The translations under genes were made by a program, and so were the position numbers. Below, piece after piece: positions 17,686 through 28,245 of a stretch of 64,000 bases of DNA. The notes beneath the pieces are model-generated. The model saw nothing but the letters and a program-made list of their open reading frames with translations. It did not search any database and was not told where the DNA came from. Source of the DNA: Saliterribacillus persicus (lineage in GTDB: Bacteria; Bacillota; Bacilli; Bacillales; Amphibacillaceae); assembly GCF_003337485.1 (NCBI RefSeq), contig NZ_QPJJ01000007.1:62001-126000 (forward strand), in the 5' to 3' direction. How positions within the stretch are numbered: the first letter of the stretch is position 1; each line of letters starts with the position of its first letter.

Positions 17686-17737
17686 GTTCCTTCATAAGGG
17701 GGTAAAATAGTAATATATGGACCCGTTGGAGGGGTAG

Positions 17738-18289
17738 ATGATGAAAAAGAGAAAAATCTGGATTTTTTTGCGTGTGGTAGCTATTGCTTTTTTAATTGCG
17801 TTCTTCTTTCGCTTTTACTTATTTGCAAGCTATATCGTCGACGGAAAATCAATGGAACCCACTTTATATGATGGTAATCTATTAATGGTGAATAAAATGA
17901 TTTATGATTTTCAAGACGTTGATCGATTTGATGTTATTGTGTTTCATGCAAATTCAAAAGAAGATTATGTAAAGCGTGTTATTGGTAAAGCAGGAGATGA
18001 AATCGAGTATAAGGATGATCGTTTATATATTAACGATAAAGCCGTGGAGGAAAAATATTTAGAAGCCTTTAGAGACTCTGCGCGATTACCATTAACTAAA
18101 GATTTTACTCTAGAAGAATTAACTGGTGAAAGCAGTGTACCTAAAGGGAAATTGTTTGTACTAGGAGATAATCGTCATAAAAGTATGGATAGTAGATCCT
18201 TTGGTTTTATTGATGCCAATGAAATTGTCGGAAAAGTGGATATCAGATATTGGCCGATGTCTGAGTTGAATTTTCAATTTGCTAATTAA
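17738..18289 (+). CDS. sipV: Type I signal peptidase (SipV-like)
   Basis: A membrane-anchored serine protease that removes signal peptides from secreted proteins, 183 residues. One N-terminal membrane segment (about residues 8-30) precedes the catalytic Ser38 in GKSMEPTL; the general base is Lys79 in YVKRVIG, and box E is GDNRHKSMDSRSFG. Two ATG codons (17738 and 17741) follow GGAGGGG. The location before addB matches B. subtilis sipV. Confidence 0.93.
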   Translation: MMKKRKIWIFLRVVAIAFLIAFFFRFYLFASYIVDGKSMEPTLYDGNLLMVNKMIYDFQDVDRFDVIVFHANSKEDYVKRVIGKAGDEIEYKDDRLYINDKAVEEKYLEAFRDSARLPLTKDFTLEELTGESSVPKGKLFVLGDNRHKSMDSRSFGFIDANEIVGKVDIRYWPMSELNFQFAN

Positions 18290-18306
18290 GAAGCAGCGAG
18301 AAAAAC

Positions 18307-18332
18307 AAAAAGGAGTATGAAGCTCCTTTTTT
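18307..18332 (+). terminator. Terminator after the signal peptidase gene
   Basis: Stem AAAAAGGAG against CTCCTTTTTT around a 7-base loop. Confidence 0.8.
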
Positions 18333-18446
18333 AAATGGAATGAAAAGGAACATTCGTTCTGTTTTTAACTATCAAAAAAAGTTGTATCGTGTTAAAATAA
18401 TAAAGAAATGTTGGGTAGGAAGAAATCAAGGAAGAAGGTGTGTTAG

Positions 18447-21400
18447 ATGCTTGAATTAATTATTGGGAACGCAGGCCAAGATAAAAGTAAGCAATGTGTA
18501 GATCAAATAAAAGATAAGTTAAGAGAGAATCCAAAGGGCCCTCCCATTTTATATATTGTTCCTGATCAAATGACCTTTCAACAAGAATATGCTTTATTAA
18601 ATAACGATGAGGTAAACGGCAGTATTCGTGCGCAAGTCTACAGCTTTTCGCGCCTTTCTTTTCGTGTTATGCAAGAGGTGGGCGGTGCTACAAGGAAGTT
18701 TATTAGCTCCACTGGTATTCAAATGATGCTACGAAAAATTGTCGAAGAACATAAGGAAGAATGGAAAGTTTTCGAAAAAGCGATAGAAAAAAGAGGCTTT
18801 ATTGAGCAATTGGAGCAAATGATAACAGAGTTTAAACGTTACCAAGTAACACCTGAATTATTAGCAATGAAAATAGAGGAATTAGAGAGCTTTAGGCATT
18901 TAGAACAGCACGAGATTGCCTTAAAAGAGAAATTATATGATTTATATTATATTTACGACCGTCTAGTAACGGAATTGGTTGGTACATACATAGATAGTGA
19001 AGACCAGTTGAAAATTTTAACTGAGCAATTGGAAGAATCCGATTTTTTAGATAATACCGAGGTTTACTTAGACGGGTTTCATCGTTTCACACCTCAAGAG
19101 CTTGCAGTTGTCGAACAGCTGATAAAAAAAGCGACGAAAGTTTCGATTACGCTAACATTGAATAAGCCGGAAGAAGAACAAATTTCAGAATTAGATTTAT
19201 TTTGCCAAACGAAAGAAACCTATCAAACACTTTTTCAATTAGCAGAAGAAAATGGTGTGAAAGTAACTGTTGATGACTTAAATGAAGAAAAAGGGATATT
19301 TCATGAAGCACCGCATTTCTCTCATCTAGAAAAGTATTTTGATATACGACCGGCTCCTACCTATGAAGAGAAAGTGCCAATACAAATAGCAGAGGCCGTT
19401 CACCCTCGAGCAGAGGTAGAAGGTGTCGCGCAAGAGATTCTAAAGCTTGTAAGGGAGAAAAAGCTTCGCTACCGTGATATTGCTCTGTTAATTCGTGAAT
19501 CAGCAGTTTATCACGATTTAATTCGTACTGTTTTTCAAGATTATAATATTCCAGTTTTTATCGATGAAAAAAGAACGATGTTAAATCATCCCTTAATTGA
19601 ATTAATCCGTTCCTTATTGGATGTGGTAGAAGGTAATTGGCGCTATGACACCTTATTTCGCTTACTGAAAACGGAATTTATACCGGCATCTAACGCCCAA
19701 TTCCCTCTTAATCAAGAGGCAATAGATGAGTTAGAAAACTACGTACTTGAATACGGGATTCGTGGAAGATCTCACTGGATGAGTGACAAACCTTGGATAT
19801 TTCAACGATTCAAGGGTTTTGATCAAACCGTCCAAACGGATATTGAAAAAGAAACCCAAGAAAGAATTAACCATTATCGTGATCAAGTTGTCTCTGCTCT
19901 AGAAGAGATTGATCACCACCTTAGAACAAAAGAGACAGCAAAAGAAAAAGCTATAGTGTTATTTGAGTGGTTGGAAAAAATCCAGGTTCCAGCGAAACTA
20001 GAAGAAATTCGCACAGAACAAGATGAAAAAGGGGAACCGGAAAAGGCGAGAGAACAAGAGCAAGTATGGGATAGCATCCTGCAATTACTAGAAGAATTAA
20101 CTGAAATAACGGGTAAAGAACCAATGAAATTAACAACCTTTCGTGAGGTGCTCGAAGCAGGTTTTGATTCCTTGCAATTTTCTCATGTCCCACCAAGCTT
20201 AGATCATGTGGTGGTGGGTTCGATTGACCGTTCAAGAATGACTGGTGTGAAGGCAGCCTTTCTTTTAGGTGTGAATGAAGGCGTTTGGCCAATGAAACAA
20301 AGTGGTGACAGCATTATTTCGGAAGAAGAAAGAGATTTGCTTAGAGATACAGGCATCCAATTAGCGGAAGGCAGTAAACGAAAGCTTTTAGATGATTGGT
20401 TCTATGTTTATCTTGCGTTTACCCTGCCAAGCGAACATCTTTGGATCAGCTATCCTATAAGCAATGAAGAAGGAAAACAGAAAATGCCTTCTCCATTAAT
20501 TAAACGCATGGAGGAATTGTTCTCCCATTGTTCGGATCATCTATTCTTGCAAGACCCAGAAGAGATGAAGGATGCCACGCGTTTTGTTACCACCCCGGTA
20601 AAAACAAGAGGGGCTTTAACGGCGCAACTTTCAAAAGCATTTAGGGGTTACCCAATTGATTCTGTTTGGTATCACGTGCTGAATTGGTATATGAAGTATG
20701 AACCTGAAAAAGGGGTAAATTATCGAATTTTAAATGGCTTATTCTATCGAAATAAGGTAAGTAATTTAAATCAGACGACGGTTAAGGATATTTATCCAAA
20801 AGAAATGAAAGCAAGTGTCTCTCGTTTAGAAATGTACTATCGGTGTTCCTATCAACATTTTGCTAAATATAGCCTAGGTTTAGAAGAACGGCCGACCTAT
20901 AAACTCGATGCCCCTGACATTGGTCAGCTTTTTCATGAAGCTTTAAAGAAAATCACAGAATGGGTGCAAAAGGATGGTAAAACTTTTCAGGATATAGAGC
21001 TACCAGATTCGAAGCAATATGCTAAAAAAGCGATGACGAATTTAGCGCCTATTTTACAGCATCAGATTTTGCATAGCTCCAATCGTTATCAATATATTCA
21101 AAAGAAATTAGAAGCGGTTATCGCGAGAGCTACTTTTATTCTAAGTGAACAGGCAAGAAAAAGTGCATTTTCACCAGTAGGACTGGAAGTGGGATTTGGC
21201 TATCCTAATCAATTAGATCCAATCGAGATCGATTTACAAAACGACTATGCACTGCAATTAAGAGGTAGAATTGACCGAGTAGATAAGGCAATGGAACAAG
21301 ATCAACTATGGCTAAGAATTATTGATTATAAATCAAGTGCAAAAGGATTGAATTTAGTAGAAGTTTATTATGGTCTCGCACTCCAGATGCTAACCTATTT

Positions 21401-21929
21401 AGACGTAATTTTATCAAATGCATACACTTGGCTAGGAAAAGAAGCAAAGCCGGCAGGAGTGCTTTATTTCCATGTGCATAACCCAATGTTATCCGAGAGT
21501 AGTATGCTTGAAGAAGATCAATTAGAAGAAGCTTTATTTAAGCAATTTAAAATGAAAGGTTTATTAATGGAAGATGCGAATGTTATGACATTGATGGATG
21601 ACCAATTAGATACAGGAATGAGTAAAATCATACCTGCAGGATTAAAGAAGAATGGTGAATTCAGAAAAGGCTCAGATATCGCTGATGAAGAAACATTTAA
21701 CCAATTAAGAGGGTATATTCACCAATTAATGCAAAATGCTGGGATTGATATTACACAAGGAAACGTCCATCTTAATCCATTTCAAAATAATCAACAATCA
21801 GCATGTACGTTTTGCTCCTTTAAATCGGTATGTCAATTTGATCCAACCTTGGCAGAAAATAATTACCGAAAATTAACAAAAATGAAAGACACAGAAGTAA
21901 TAGAGGCAATTAAGCGAGGTGAGGGTTAA
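18447..21929 (+). CDS. addB: AddB subunit of the AddAB helicase-nuclease
   Basis: AddB pairs with AddA to process double-strand breaks and recognise Chi. The 1160-residue protein has the family N-terminus (YIVPDQMTFQQEY, RAQVYSFSRL), an inactive helicase fold, and a C-terminal RecB-type nuclease (LRGRIDRVD, then IIDYKSSAKG near residue 960). The iron-sulphur staple cysteines are present (YRCSYQHF, and CX2CX5C in CTFCSFKSVC). The Walker A position reads GNAGQDKS (residues 7-14), with Asp where Gly is expected. It overlaps addA by one base (TAATG). Confidence 0.96.
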   Translation: MLELIIGNAGQDKSKQCVDQIKDKLRENPKGPPILYIVPDQMTFQQEYALLNNDEVNGSIRAQVYSFSRLSFRVMQEVGGATRKFISSTGIQMMLRKIVEEHKEEWKVFEKAIEKRGFIEQLEQMITEFKRYQVTPELLAMKIEELESFRHLEQHEIALKEKLYDLYYIYDRLVTELVGTYIDSEDQLKILTEQLEESDFLDNTEVYLDGFHRFTPQELAVVEQLIKKATKVSITLTLNKPEEEQISELDLFCQTKETYQTLFQLAEENGVKVTVDDLNEEKGIFHEAPHFSHLEKYFDIRPAPTYEEKVPIQIAEAVHPRAEVEGVAQEILKLVREKKLRYRDIALLIRESAVYHDLIRTVFQDYNIPVFIDEKRTMLNHPLIELIRSLLDVVEGNWRYDTLFRLLKTEFIPASNAQFPLNQEAIDELENYVLEYGIRGRSHWMSDKPWIFQRFKGFDQTVQTDIEKETQERINHYRDQVVSALEEIDHHLRTKETAKEKAIVLFEWLEKIQVPAKLEEIRTEQDEKGEPEKAREQEQVWDSILQLLEELTEITGKEPMKLTTFREVLEAGFDSLQFSHVPPSLDHVVVGSIDRSRMTGVKAAFLLGVNEGVWPMKQSGDSIISEEERDLLRDTGIQLAEGSKRKLLDDWFYVYLAFTLPSEHLWISYPISNEEGKQKMPSPLIKRMEELFSHCSDHLFLQDPEEMKDATRFVTTPVKTRGALTAQLSKAFRGYPIDSVWYHVLNWYMKYEPEKGVNYRILNGLFYRNKVSNLNQTTVKDIYPKEMKASVSRLEMYYRCSYQHFAKYSLGLEERPTYKLDAPDIGQLFHEALKKITEWVQKDGKTFQDIELPDSKQYAKKAMTNLAPILQHQILHSSNRYQYIQKKLEAVIARATFILSEQARKSAFSPVGLEVGFGYPNQLDPIEIDLQNDYALQLRGRIDRVDKAMEQDQLWLRIIDYKSSAKGLNLVEVYYGLALQMLTYLDVILSNAYTWLGKEAKPAGVLYFHVHNPMLSESSMLEEDQLEEALFKQFKMKGLLMEDANVMTLMDDQLDTGMSKIIPAGLKKNGEFRKGSDIADEETFNQLRGYIHQLMQNAGIDITQGNVHLNPFQNNQQSACTFCSFKSVCQFDPTLAENNYRKLTKMKDTEVIEAIKRGEG

Positions 21930-24900
21930 TGCCACAATGGACAGACGAGCAACAAGATGCTATTTATACGGCAGGAAAAAATATATTAGTAGCAGCAGCA
22001 GCTGGCTCAGGGAAAACAGCAGTTTTAGTGGAACGGATTATTCAAAAATTACTGAATAAAGAAAATCAGATTGATATTGATTCTTTACTTGTTGTTACCT
22101 TTACCAATGCAGCGGCACAAGAAATGAGAAATCGAGTAGGGGAGGCTTTAGCCCAAGCTTTAGAAAAAGATCCAACTTCACTGCATTTAAAAAAGCAGCT
22201 TTCCCTCTTACAGCACGCTCAAATTTCAACGCTACATGCTTTCTGTATGGAGTTAGTACGCAAAAATGCTTACAACATTGATATCGACCCAAATTTTAGA
22301 ATTGCAGATGATGTAGAAGGAGACATGATTAGACAGGAAGTGTTGGAGGATTTATTTGAAGCCTGGTACGGAAGTGAAGAAGCGGAACAAGCTGCTTTTT
22401 TTGATGTAGTCGATCGATTTTCGAATGACCGAAGTGACCTCGAAGTAGAAGCCTTAGTCCTTCAGTTATATGAGTTTGCCATGAAGCATCCATGGCCCGA
22501 AGCATGGCTAGATAATATGGCAGACATGTATGATGTGAAAGAAGACGTAGACGAGGATCAATTACCATGGTTAGTTCTTTTAAAAGAAGAAGTAAAACGT
22601 CAATTGGATGCCATGGAAGCACAAACCCTACAAGCTCTAGAAATTACAAAGGAAAGTGATGGTCCTTATACCTATGCTGAAGCACTTGATGAAGATTTAC
22701 GAATGATTCAAGATGCTAAAGGTAGCCTTGCACTTTCATGGGAACATGCGCGTCAAGTATTTTCAGCTGAAAAATTCAAAACTCTTTCCAGAAAGAAAAT
22801 GGACTGTGATAAAGCGAAGCAAGACCAAGTAAAAGCACTGAGAGACCAAGTGAAGAAGAAGTGGAACAAGCTTTCGTCAGAATGGTTTACAAGAGCTCTA
22901 GCTGCGCATTTAGGGGATATGCACAAGCTCTATCCCACAGTAAAACACTTAATTGGTATGGTAAAAGCTTTTAAGGAAGGGTATCGCCAAGCAAAAAAAG
23001 AAAAAGGACTAGTAGATTTCTCAGATCTTGAGCATTTTGCACTCGATTTATTACGGCATGAAGAGGCAAGTGTGGAAGCTATGAAGCCATCTAACCTAGC
23101 CTTAAATTTACAACAAAAATACAATGAAATATTAGTTGATGAATATCAAGATACTAATCTCGTGCAAGAATCTATTATTACTCTTGTATCCAATCAAAAA
23201 AATAACGGTAATATTTTTATGGTAGGCGATGTAAAGCAAAGCATCTACCGTTTTAGACATGCAGAGCCTTCTTTGTTTATTGAAAAGTATAACCGTTTTA
23301 AAAAACCAGATGATCCAGGGTATCGTATTGATTTAGCTCGCAACTTTAGAAGTAGAGAAGAAGTTTTATCTGGAGCAAACTTTATTTTTAGACAGCTCTT
23401 AGATGAAGAGGTTGGCGAAGTAAGTTATAACGAAGATGCAGAACTTATATATGGAAATAGGGAATATGACGACGTCCCACTTGCAAATCCAGAAGCAGAA
23501 CTGATGATTATCGATCAAGCAGAAAAAGAAGAAGATACTACACAAACTGAGGATGAAAATACCGAGGATATTGATAAAGCACAAATTGAAGCGCGTGCGT
23601 ATGCGAAGAAAATAAAAGAATGGATCGGTGATGGGGAACAAGAACCGCTTCAAGTAGTGGATAAACAAACGGGTAACCAGCGCAATATAAACTACCGTGA
23701 TGTTGTTATTTTGATGCGATCCATGACATGGGCACCGACCATCATGGATGAATTCAAAAAACAAGGGATTCCTGTCTATGCAGAACTGGCTGCAGGCTAC
23801 TTACAGGCAATAGAAATTCGTGTAATGGTTAGTTTACTAAAAGTAATCGATAATCCAAGACAGGACATTCCGCTTGCTTCTGTTTTACGTTCGCCTATTC
23901 TTGATATTAACGAAGATGACTTAGCACAGATCAGACTTGCCAAAAAGCGGGCTTCCTATTACGAAGCGTTAGTAACCTATGTAAAGGAAGCGGAAGACAG
24001 CCCACTTCAATCGAGATTAGCAACATTTTTACAACAATTAAAAGAATGGCGAAAACAAGCAAGACAAGGTGCATTATCAGAATTGATTTGGAATATCTTC
24101 CGTGGAACTGGTTATTATGATTTTGTTGGTGGTATTCCGGGAGGGCGGCAGCGTCAAGCTAATTTACGCGCACTCTATGATCGTGCTAGAAGCTATGAAT
24201 CCACTTCATTCCGGGGATTATTCCGATTCTTGCGTTTTATTGAGCGCATGGAGGAAAAAGGAGATGACTTGGGTGCAGCAAAAGCACTTGGGGAACAAGA
24301 AGATGTTGTAAGGATTATGACGATTCATAAGAGTAAGGGACTAGAGTTTCCTGCTGTAATAGTAGGAGCGATGGGTAAGCAATTTAACCAACAGGATTTA
24401 CGGGAAAAATATCTACTGCACAAGGAATTGGGATTTAGCAGTAAATATATCGACCCAGAAAAAAGAATCATGTATCCAACTCTTGCATATCATGCACTTA
24501 AGACAGCGATGCAAAGAGAAATGTGGGCAGAAGAAATGCGTGTATTATATGTTGCCTTAACACGTGCTAAAGAAAAACTAGTGATGGTAGGTACTGTCAG
24601 TGATTTAGATAAAAAAATAGAAAAATGGGAAATGATTAAAAATCACACAGAATGGACATTGCCATCTCATTTTCGTCTCGACGCTAAAACGTACTTAGAT
24701 TGGGTGGGGGCCAGCTTAATTCGGCATAAAAGTGCTAGTGTTTTATCAAGTGAGAAGCCACCAAGTAACGCAGAAGCTGTTTACTTAGACAACTCTAAAT
24801 GGAAAGTCACGAGAATTGCTAGTAATATTTTTATGAATATGGTGGATGAAAAGCTAGAGAAAAATGAAAAATTAACAAATGCTATTCAAAATTGGAGCCC

Positions 24901-25648
24901 ACTTAACATAGAGCCAGACCCAGAGAAAGAAAAAGTGGTAGAAAAGCTAAATGAAACTTATGCTTATCAAGCATCTGTAAACTATCGAGCGAAACAATCT
25001 GTCACAGAGATTAAAAGACAAAATGAAATTAGAGATAGTAATAGTGACGCAAAGCTAATCGAACCAAATCGAGTGCCAATTACAAGAAGGCCCCGTTTCA
25101 TGCAAGAGGAGAAAAAACTAACAGCTGTAGAAATAGGGACAGCGATGCATACCGTTATGCAACATCTTCCTTTTGATAGGCAATGGGCCAAGAATGATTT
25201 AAAGGAATTTATTGCAAGATTGGTTGAAAAGGAAATGCTAACAGAAGCTGAAGCAGAGACAGTTGATCAAGAAGCGATTCTTGCATTGTTTCAGACAGAA
25301 ATAGGGCAAAGGTTATTAGAAGTAGAAGAGGTGCATCGTGAAGTGCCTTTTACGATGACACTTAGTGCAAAAGAGATTTACAATGACGATGCAATAGATA
25401 AAGATGAGCGTGTATTTATTCAAGGGGTAATAGATTGTCTCATTCCTGATGAAAAAGGTTGGATCCTTTTGGATTACAAGACAGATACAATCACTGGTGA
25501 AGTCACTGCTGAAAAAATAAATACGTTAAAAAAGCGGTATGAAACACAATTAAATCTTTATGCAAAAGCACTTGAATCAATTTGGAAGCAACCAATTACA
25601 GCAAAATATCTTTACTTTTTTGATAAAAGTTTACTGATTCAGTTATAA
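21929..25648 (+). CDS. addA: AddA subunit of the AddAB helicase-nuclease
   Basis: The UvrD/RecB-type 3'-5' helicase and nuclease subunit, 1239 residues. Motifs in order are the Q motif WTDEQQDAI, Walker A AAAAGSGKT (22-30), TFTNAAAQEMR, Walker B ILVDEYQDTN, GDVKQSIYRFR, TIHKSKGLEF and VALTRAKEKL. The C-terminal nuclease motif is ILLDYKTD (about residue 1190). All motor motifs are intact, in contrast to AddB. It is translationally coupled to addB. Confidence 0.97.
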   Translation: MPQWTDEQQDAIYTAGKNILVAAAAGSGKTAVLVERIIQKLLNKENQIDIDSLLVVTFTNAAAQEMRNRVGEALAQALEKDPTSLHLKKQLSLLQHAQISTLHAFCMELVRKNAYNIDIDPNFRIADDVEGDMIRQEVLEDLFEAWYGSEEAEQAAFFDVVDRFSNDRSDLEVEALVLQLYEFAMKHPWPEAWLDNMADMYDVKEDVDEDQLPWLVLLKEEVKRQLDAMEAQTLQALEITKESDGPYTYAEALDEDLRMIQDAKGSLALSWEHARQVFSAEKFKTLSRKKMDCDKAKQDQVKALRDQVKKKWNKLSSEWFTRALAAHLGDMHKLYPTVKHLIGMVKAFKEGYRQAKKEKGLVDFSDLEHFALDLLRHEEASVEAMKPSNLALNLQQKYNEILVDEYQDTNLVQESIITLVSNQKNNGNIFMVGDVKQSIYRFRHAEPSLFIEKYNRFKKPDDPGYRIDLARNFRSREEVLSGANFIFRQLLDEEVGEVSYNEDAELIYGNREYDDVPLANPEAELMIIDQAEKEEDTTQTEDENTEDIDKAQIEARAYAKKIKEWIGDGEQEPLQVVDKQTGNQRNINYRDVVILMRSMTWAPTIMDEFKKQGIPVYAELAAGYLQAIEIRVMVSLLKVIDNPRQDIPLASVLRSPILDINEDDLAQIRLAKKRASYYEALVTYVKEAEDSPLQSRLATFLQQLKEWRKQARQGALSELIWNIFRGTGYYDFVGGIPGGRQRQANLRALYDRARSYESTSFRGLFRFLRFIERMEEKGDDLGAAKALGEQEDVVRIMTIHKSKGLEFPAVIVGAMGKQFNQQDLREKYLLHKELGFSSKYIDPEKRIMYPTLAYHALKTAMQREMWAEEMRVLYVALTRAKEKLVMVGTVSDLDKKIEKWEMIKNHTEWTLPSHFRLDAKTYLDWVGASLIRHKSASVLSSEKPPSNAEAVYLDNSKWKVTRIASNIFMNMVDEKLEKNEKLTNAIQNWSPLNIEPDPEKEKVVEKLNETYAYQASVNYRAKQSVTEIKRQNEIRDSNSDAKLIEPNRVPITRRPRFMQEEKKLTAVEIGTAMHTVMQHLPFDRQWAKNDLKEFIARLVEKEMLTEAEAETVDQEAILALFQTEIGQRLLEVEEVHREVPFTMTLSAKEIYNDDAIDKDERVFIQGVIDCLIPDEKGWILLDYKTDTITGEVTAEKINTLKKRYETQLNLYAKALESIWKQPITAKYLYFFDKSLLIQL

Positions 25649-25656
25649 CAAATAAG

Positions 25657-25692
25657 GCTTGCGTTTCTAATCTAGGATACGCAAGCTTTTTT
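25657..25692 (+). terminator. Terminator of addBA
   Basis: Stem GCTTGCGT against ACGCAAGC with a 14-base loop and six T, just after addA. Confidence 0.88.
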
Positions 25693-25784
25693 GTATCATA
25701 TAAATAATCAATAAACATAAGCATTCTATTATGAATAAAATTATCATTTTTTCATAAATTCTACAAAAAGTGCAGGAATATAAC

Positions 25785-25808
25785 TTTGTACTAACGAATT
25801 TGTACTAA
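25785..25808 (+). repeat. Direct repeat TTTGTACTAA x2 upstream of the DUF418 gene
   Basis: A perfect 10-base sequence occurs at 25785-25794 and 25799-25808 (14-base offset), just before TATAAT at about 25818 and about 57 bases from the start codon. It may be an operator for the three-gene membrane operon; no regulator is known. Confidence 0.45.
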
Positions 25809-25864
25809 AGAAGAAGTATAATTGAGAAATAGAACAGTGGAATTAGAAGTGGGGGAGAATACTA

Positions 25865-27040
25865 ATGGAAAATCAAGCATTGCCAATAGATAAAAGATTA
25901 ACTTGGATTGATGTCGCAAGAGGATTTGCTATTTTTGGAATATTTATGGTGAACCTTCCTGCCTTTCATGCTCCGTATTTCCTATATGGAAATGGGCAAA
26001 ATTATTGGGGAGCAGGTAGTAGTGGAGGAATTCAAATATTTATTGATATCTTCTTTCAAGCAAGCTTTTATTCTTTATTTTCAATCCTGTTTGGATTTGG
26101 AATGCAAATTATTATAGAAAACTTATCAAAGAAAAATCTAAACGCACAAAAGTATTTGCTGCGAAGACTATTTGTTTTACTCGGCTTCGGTTTAATTCAT
26201 GCTCTATTCATTTGGCATGGTGATATTTTATTTACATATAGCCTTGTTGGATTTTTGTTGTTACTTTTCATTAAGAGAAAAAATAAAACCTTGATTGCAT
26301 GGGGTTTATCCTTGTTACTAGCTCCAACTCTTCTTTATACCTTATTATTGTACTTTGCTAGGGATTATTTGGATGTGATTAACCAAACGGCAATAGATGC
26401 TGCTATGTTTAATTATGGAAAAGGCAGCTTTTCTGACGTTTTAAGTCAAAACATATCAGATTGGTTCTTTGTCACCAACCCTTTTAGTTTAATCTTAATC
26501 TTAATGAACTTATTGCCATTGTTTTTATTTGGTATGCTCATTGCAAGGAAGAAATGGTTACATGACATTCATGAGCATCAACGTTTTCTTAAGAAAGCAT
26601 GGATTTTGAGCTTGGTATTATTTTTATTAATCAAAGCTGGAGCTTATCTGATAGGGAATCCAATGTGGCTCATGGTTTTACAGGACTTTATAGGCGGGGC
26701 TGCGTCCGCAATCTTTTATTTAGTTACGATTACACTAAGCTATCCAAAGATGAAAAAACTTCTCTATCCATTGCAATATGTAGGAAGAATGGCTTTGTCA
26801 AATTATATTTTGCAATCGTTATTAGGTGTTTTTATATTTTATGGCATTGGTTTTGGTTTTTACGGCAAATTAAGCCCTGCAGAAACCATAGCTATTGCAC
26901 TCATCGTCTTTCCACTTCAAATCGTATTAAGTAAGCTGTGGCTTACTTACTTTAAACGAGGACCTTTAGAATGGTTATGGCGCAGATTAATTTATGGTAA
27001 GGGAATTGGCTCGAACAAGAGAGAACGGAGCGTGTCTTAA
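25865..27040 (+). CDS. DUF418 (YeiB-like) membrane protein
   Basis: A 391-residue polytopic membrane protein of the DUF418/YeiB group. The opening RLTWIDVARGFAIFGIFMVN is diagnostic, and the C-terminal half carries the VGRMALSNYILQS and PLEWLWR motifs of the DUF418 domain. Transport or acyltransfer roles have been suggested for relatives, but none is established. It is followed directly by DUF2157 and GDYXXLXY genes and appears to lead that operon. The ATG follows GGGGGAG. Confidence 0.88.
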   Translation: MENQALPIDKRLTWIDVARGFAIFGIFMVNLPAFHAPYFLYGNGQNYWGAGSSGGIQIFIDIFFQASFYSLFSILFGFGMQIIIENLSKKNLNAQKYLLRRLFVLLGFGLIHALFIWHGDILFTYSLVGFLLLLFIKRKNKTLIAWGLSLLLAPTLLYTLLLYFARDYLDVINQTAIDAAMFNYGKGSFSDVLSQNISDWFFVTNPFSLILILMNLLPLFLFGMLIARKKWLHDIHEHQRFLKKAWILSLVLFLLIKAGAYLIGNPMWLMVLQDFIGGAASAIFYLVTITLSYPKMKKLLYPLQYVGRMALSNYILQSLLGVFIFYGIGFGFYGKLSPAETIAIALIVFPLQIVLSKLWLTYFKRGPLEWLWRRLIYGKGIGSNKRERSVS

Positions 27041-28245
27041 TGAATCGGAATCAGCTGCAAAATGAGGTTAACGACTGGGTAGAGGAAGAGATCATCTCGG
27101 CTCAACAGGCAGAAAAGATTTTGGCTAAATACCCAGCTCAAAATCGTTCCTATTTACTAATAATGTTTGCTAGTTTATTTATAGGATTAGGATTTTTAAC
27201 CTTTATTGCTTCTAATCTACAAAGTTTACCGGACATGGTAAACATGGCAATTATATTAGTATTTATGGTGGGCTATTATCTAGCAGGAGAATGGGTTTAT
27301 AGAAAAAGGTCAGAAATGCTGGGGATTGGTTTGTTAATAATCGGATTATTAATTTTTGGTGCAGGAATTTTTCTAACTGGACAAATGTATCATTATTCTT
27401 ATTATCAAGCCTTTCCATTTATTATATGGTCGATAGCAGCATTCCTATTATTTATGATTTATAAACGTGTCCCATTGTATGTTGTGGCAATTACCATATT
27501 AACGATTGGCCAATTTTATCAGTTCATGACTTATCACACTTTTAATTTATGGCTTTTTGCATTATTACTTATAGGCTTTAGCCATTATACGTATCATTAT
27601 GCAAATAAATTATATAGCTATTTATTTGCACTTAGTTTAATTGTGCAATCTCTAATGCTGGTATTTGTGAACAGTTATGATTACTATTGGTTAATTGTTT
27701 TGTTTTTAATCGTGTATATTATTTCTGAGGTTGTTGGAAAAAGAGCTATTGAAGAACCATTTAAATGGTTGGCACTCTTATCCATATTTATCGTAACTTG
27801 CATTGAAACATTTTTTATAAGTGAAATAATTAATTTTGTAGAAAAAAATTGGCTATTTTTCTTTGTGTGGTTGTTTATTTTTAGCATAGCAATTCTAATA
27901 AAATATTTTAAAAAACAAATTTACACCTATACTCAATTAGTCTTGTTCATTCCAATTCTGTTCGCAGGAGAATGGGCTGATGTTCTTTCAATGATTGCTT
28001 TATTTGTATTTTCACTAGGGCTTTTATTTCATGGATATCGAATTGAAGACAATGAGACAATTAGCTATGGTACCCTTGCTTTTTTAATTAGCACCTTTAT
28101 TGCTTACATTCATCTTGCTTGGGCCTTTCTTGATAAATCATTATTTTTCTTCATCGGTGGGATTATTTTATTCACATTAAGTTACTTTTTGGAGAAAAAA
28201 AGAAGACGATTAAAAGCCGATAATTCGGAGGGGGTAGAGAAATGA
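27040..28245 (+). CDS. DUF2157 membrane protein
   Basis: A 401-residue protein with a short helical N-terminal cytoplasmic domain (about 1-40, WVEEEIISAQQAEKIL), typical of DUF2157, then about a dozen hydrophobic segments, several aromatic-rich. It shares the TAATG stop-start junction with the DUF418 gene and overlaps the next gene by 4 bases, so the three are translationally coupled. Function unknown. Confidence 0.85.
   Translation: MNRNQLQNEVNDWVEEEIISAQQAEKILAKYPAQNRSYLLIMFASLFIGLGFLTFIASNLQSLPDMVNMAIILVFMVGYYLAGEWVYRKRSEMLGIGLLIIGLLIFGAGIFLTGQMYHYSYYQAFPFIIWSIAAFLLFMIYKRVPLYVVAITILTIGQFYQFMTYHTFNLWLFALLLIGFSHYTYHYANKLYSYLFALSLIVQSLMLVFVNSYDYYWLIVLFLIVYIISEVVGKRAIEEPFKWLALLSIFIVTCIETFFISEIINFVEKNWLFFFVWLFIFSIAILIKYFKKQIYTYTQLVLFIPILFAGEWADVLSMIALFVFSLGLLFHGYRIEDNETISYGTLAFLISTFIAYIHLAWAFLDKSLFFFIGGIILFTLSYFLEKKRRRLKADNSEGVEK

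Noticed and set aside
19951-20292. A 113-residue frame on the minus strand inside addB
   Set aside because: It is a shadow of the highly supported addB gene and has no ribosome site.
23399-23764. A 121-residue frame on the minus strand inside addA
   Set aside because: It is a shadow of addA; its hydrophobic appearance follows from the reverse of acidic codons.
26599-26934. A 111-residue plus-strand frame inside the DUF418 gene
   Set aside because: It lies in another frame of a well-supported membrane gene and has no start signal.
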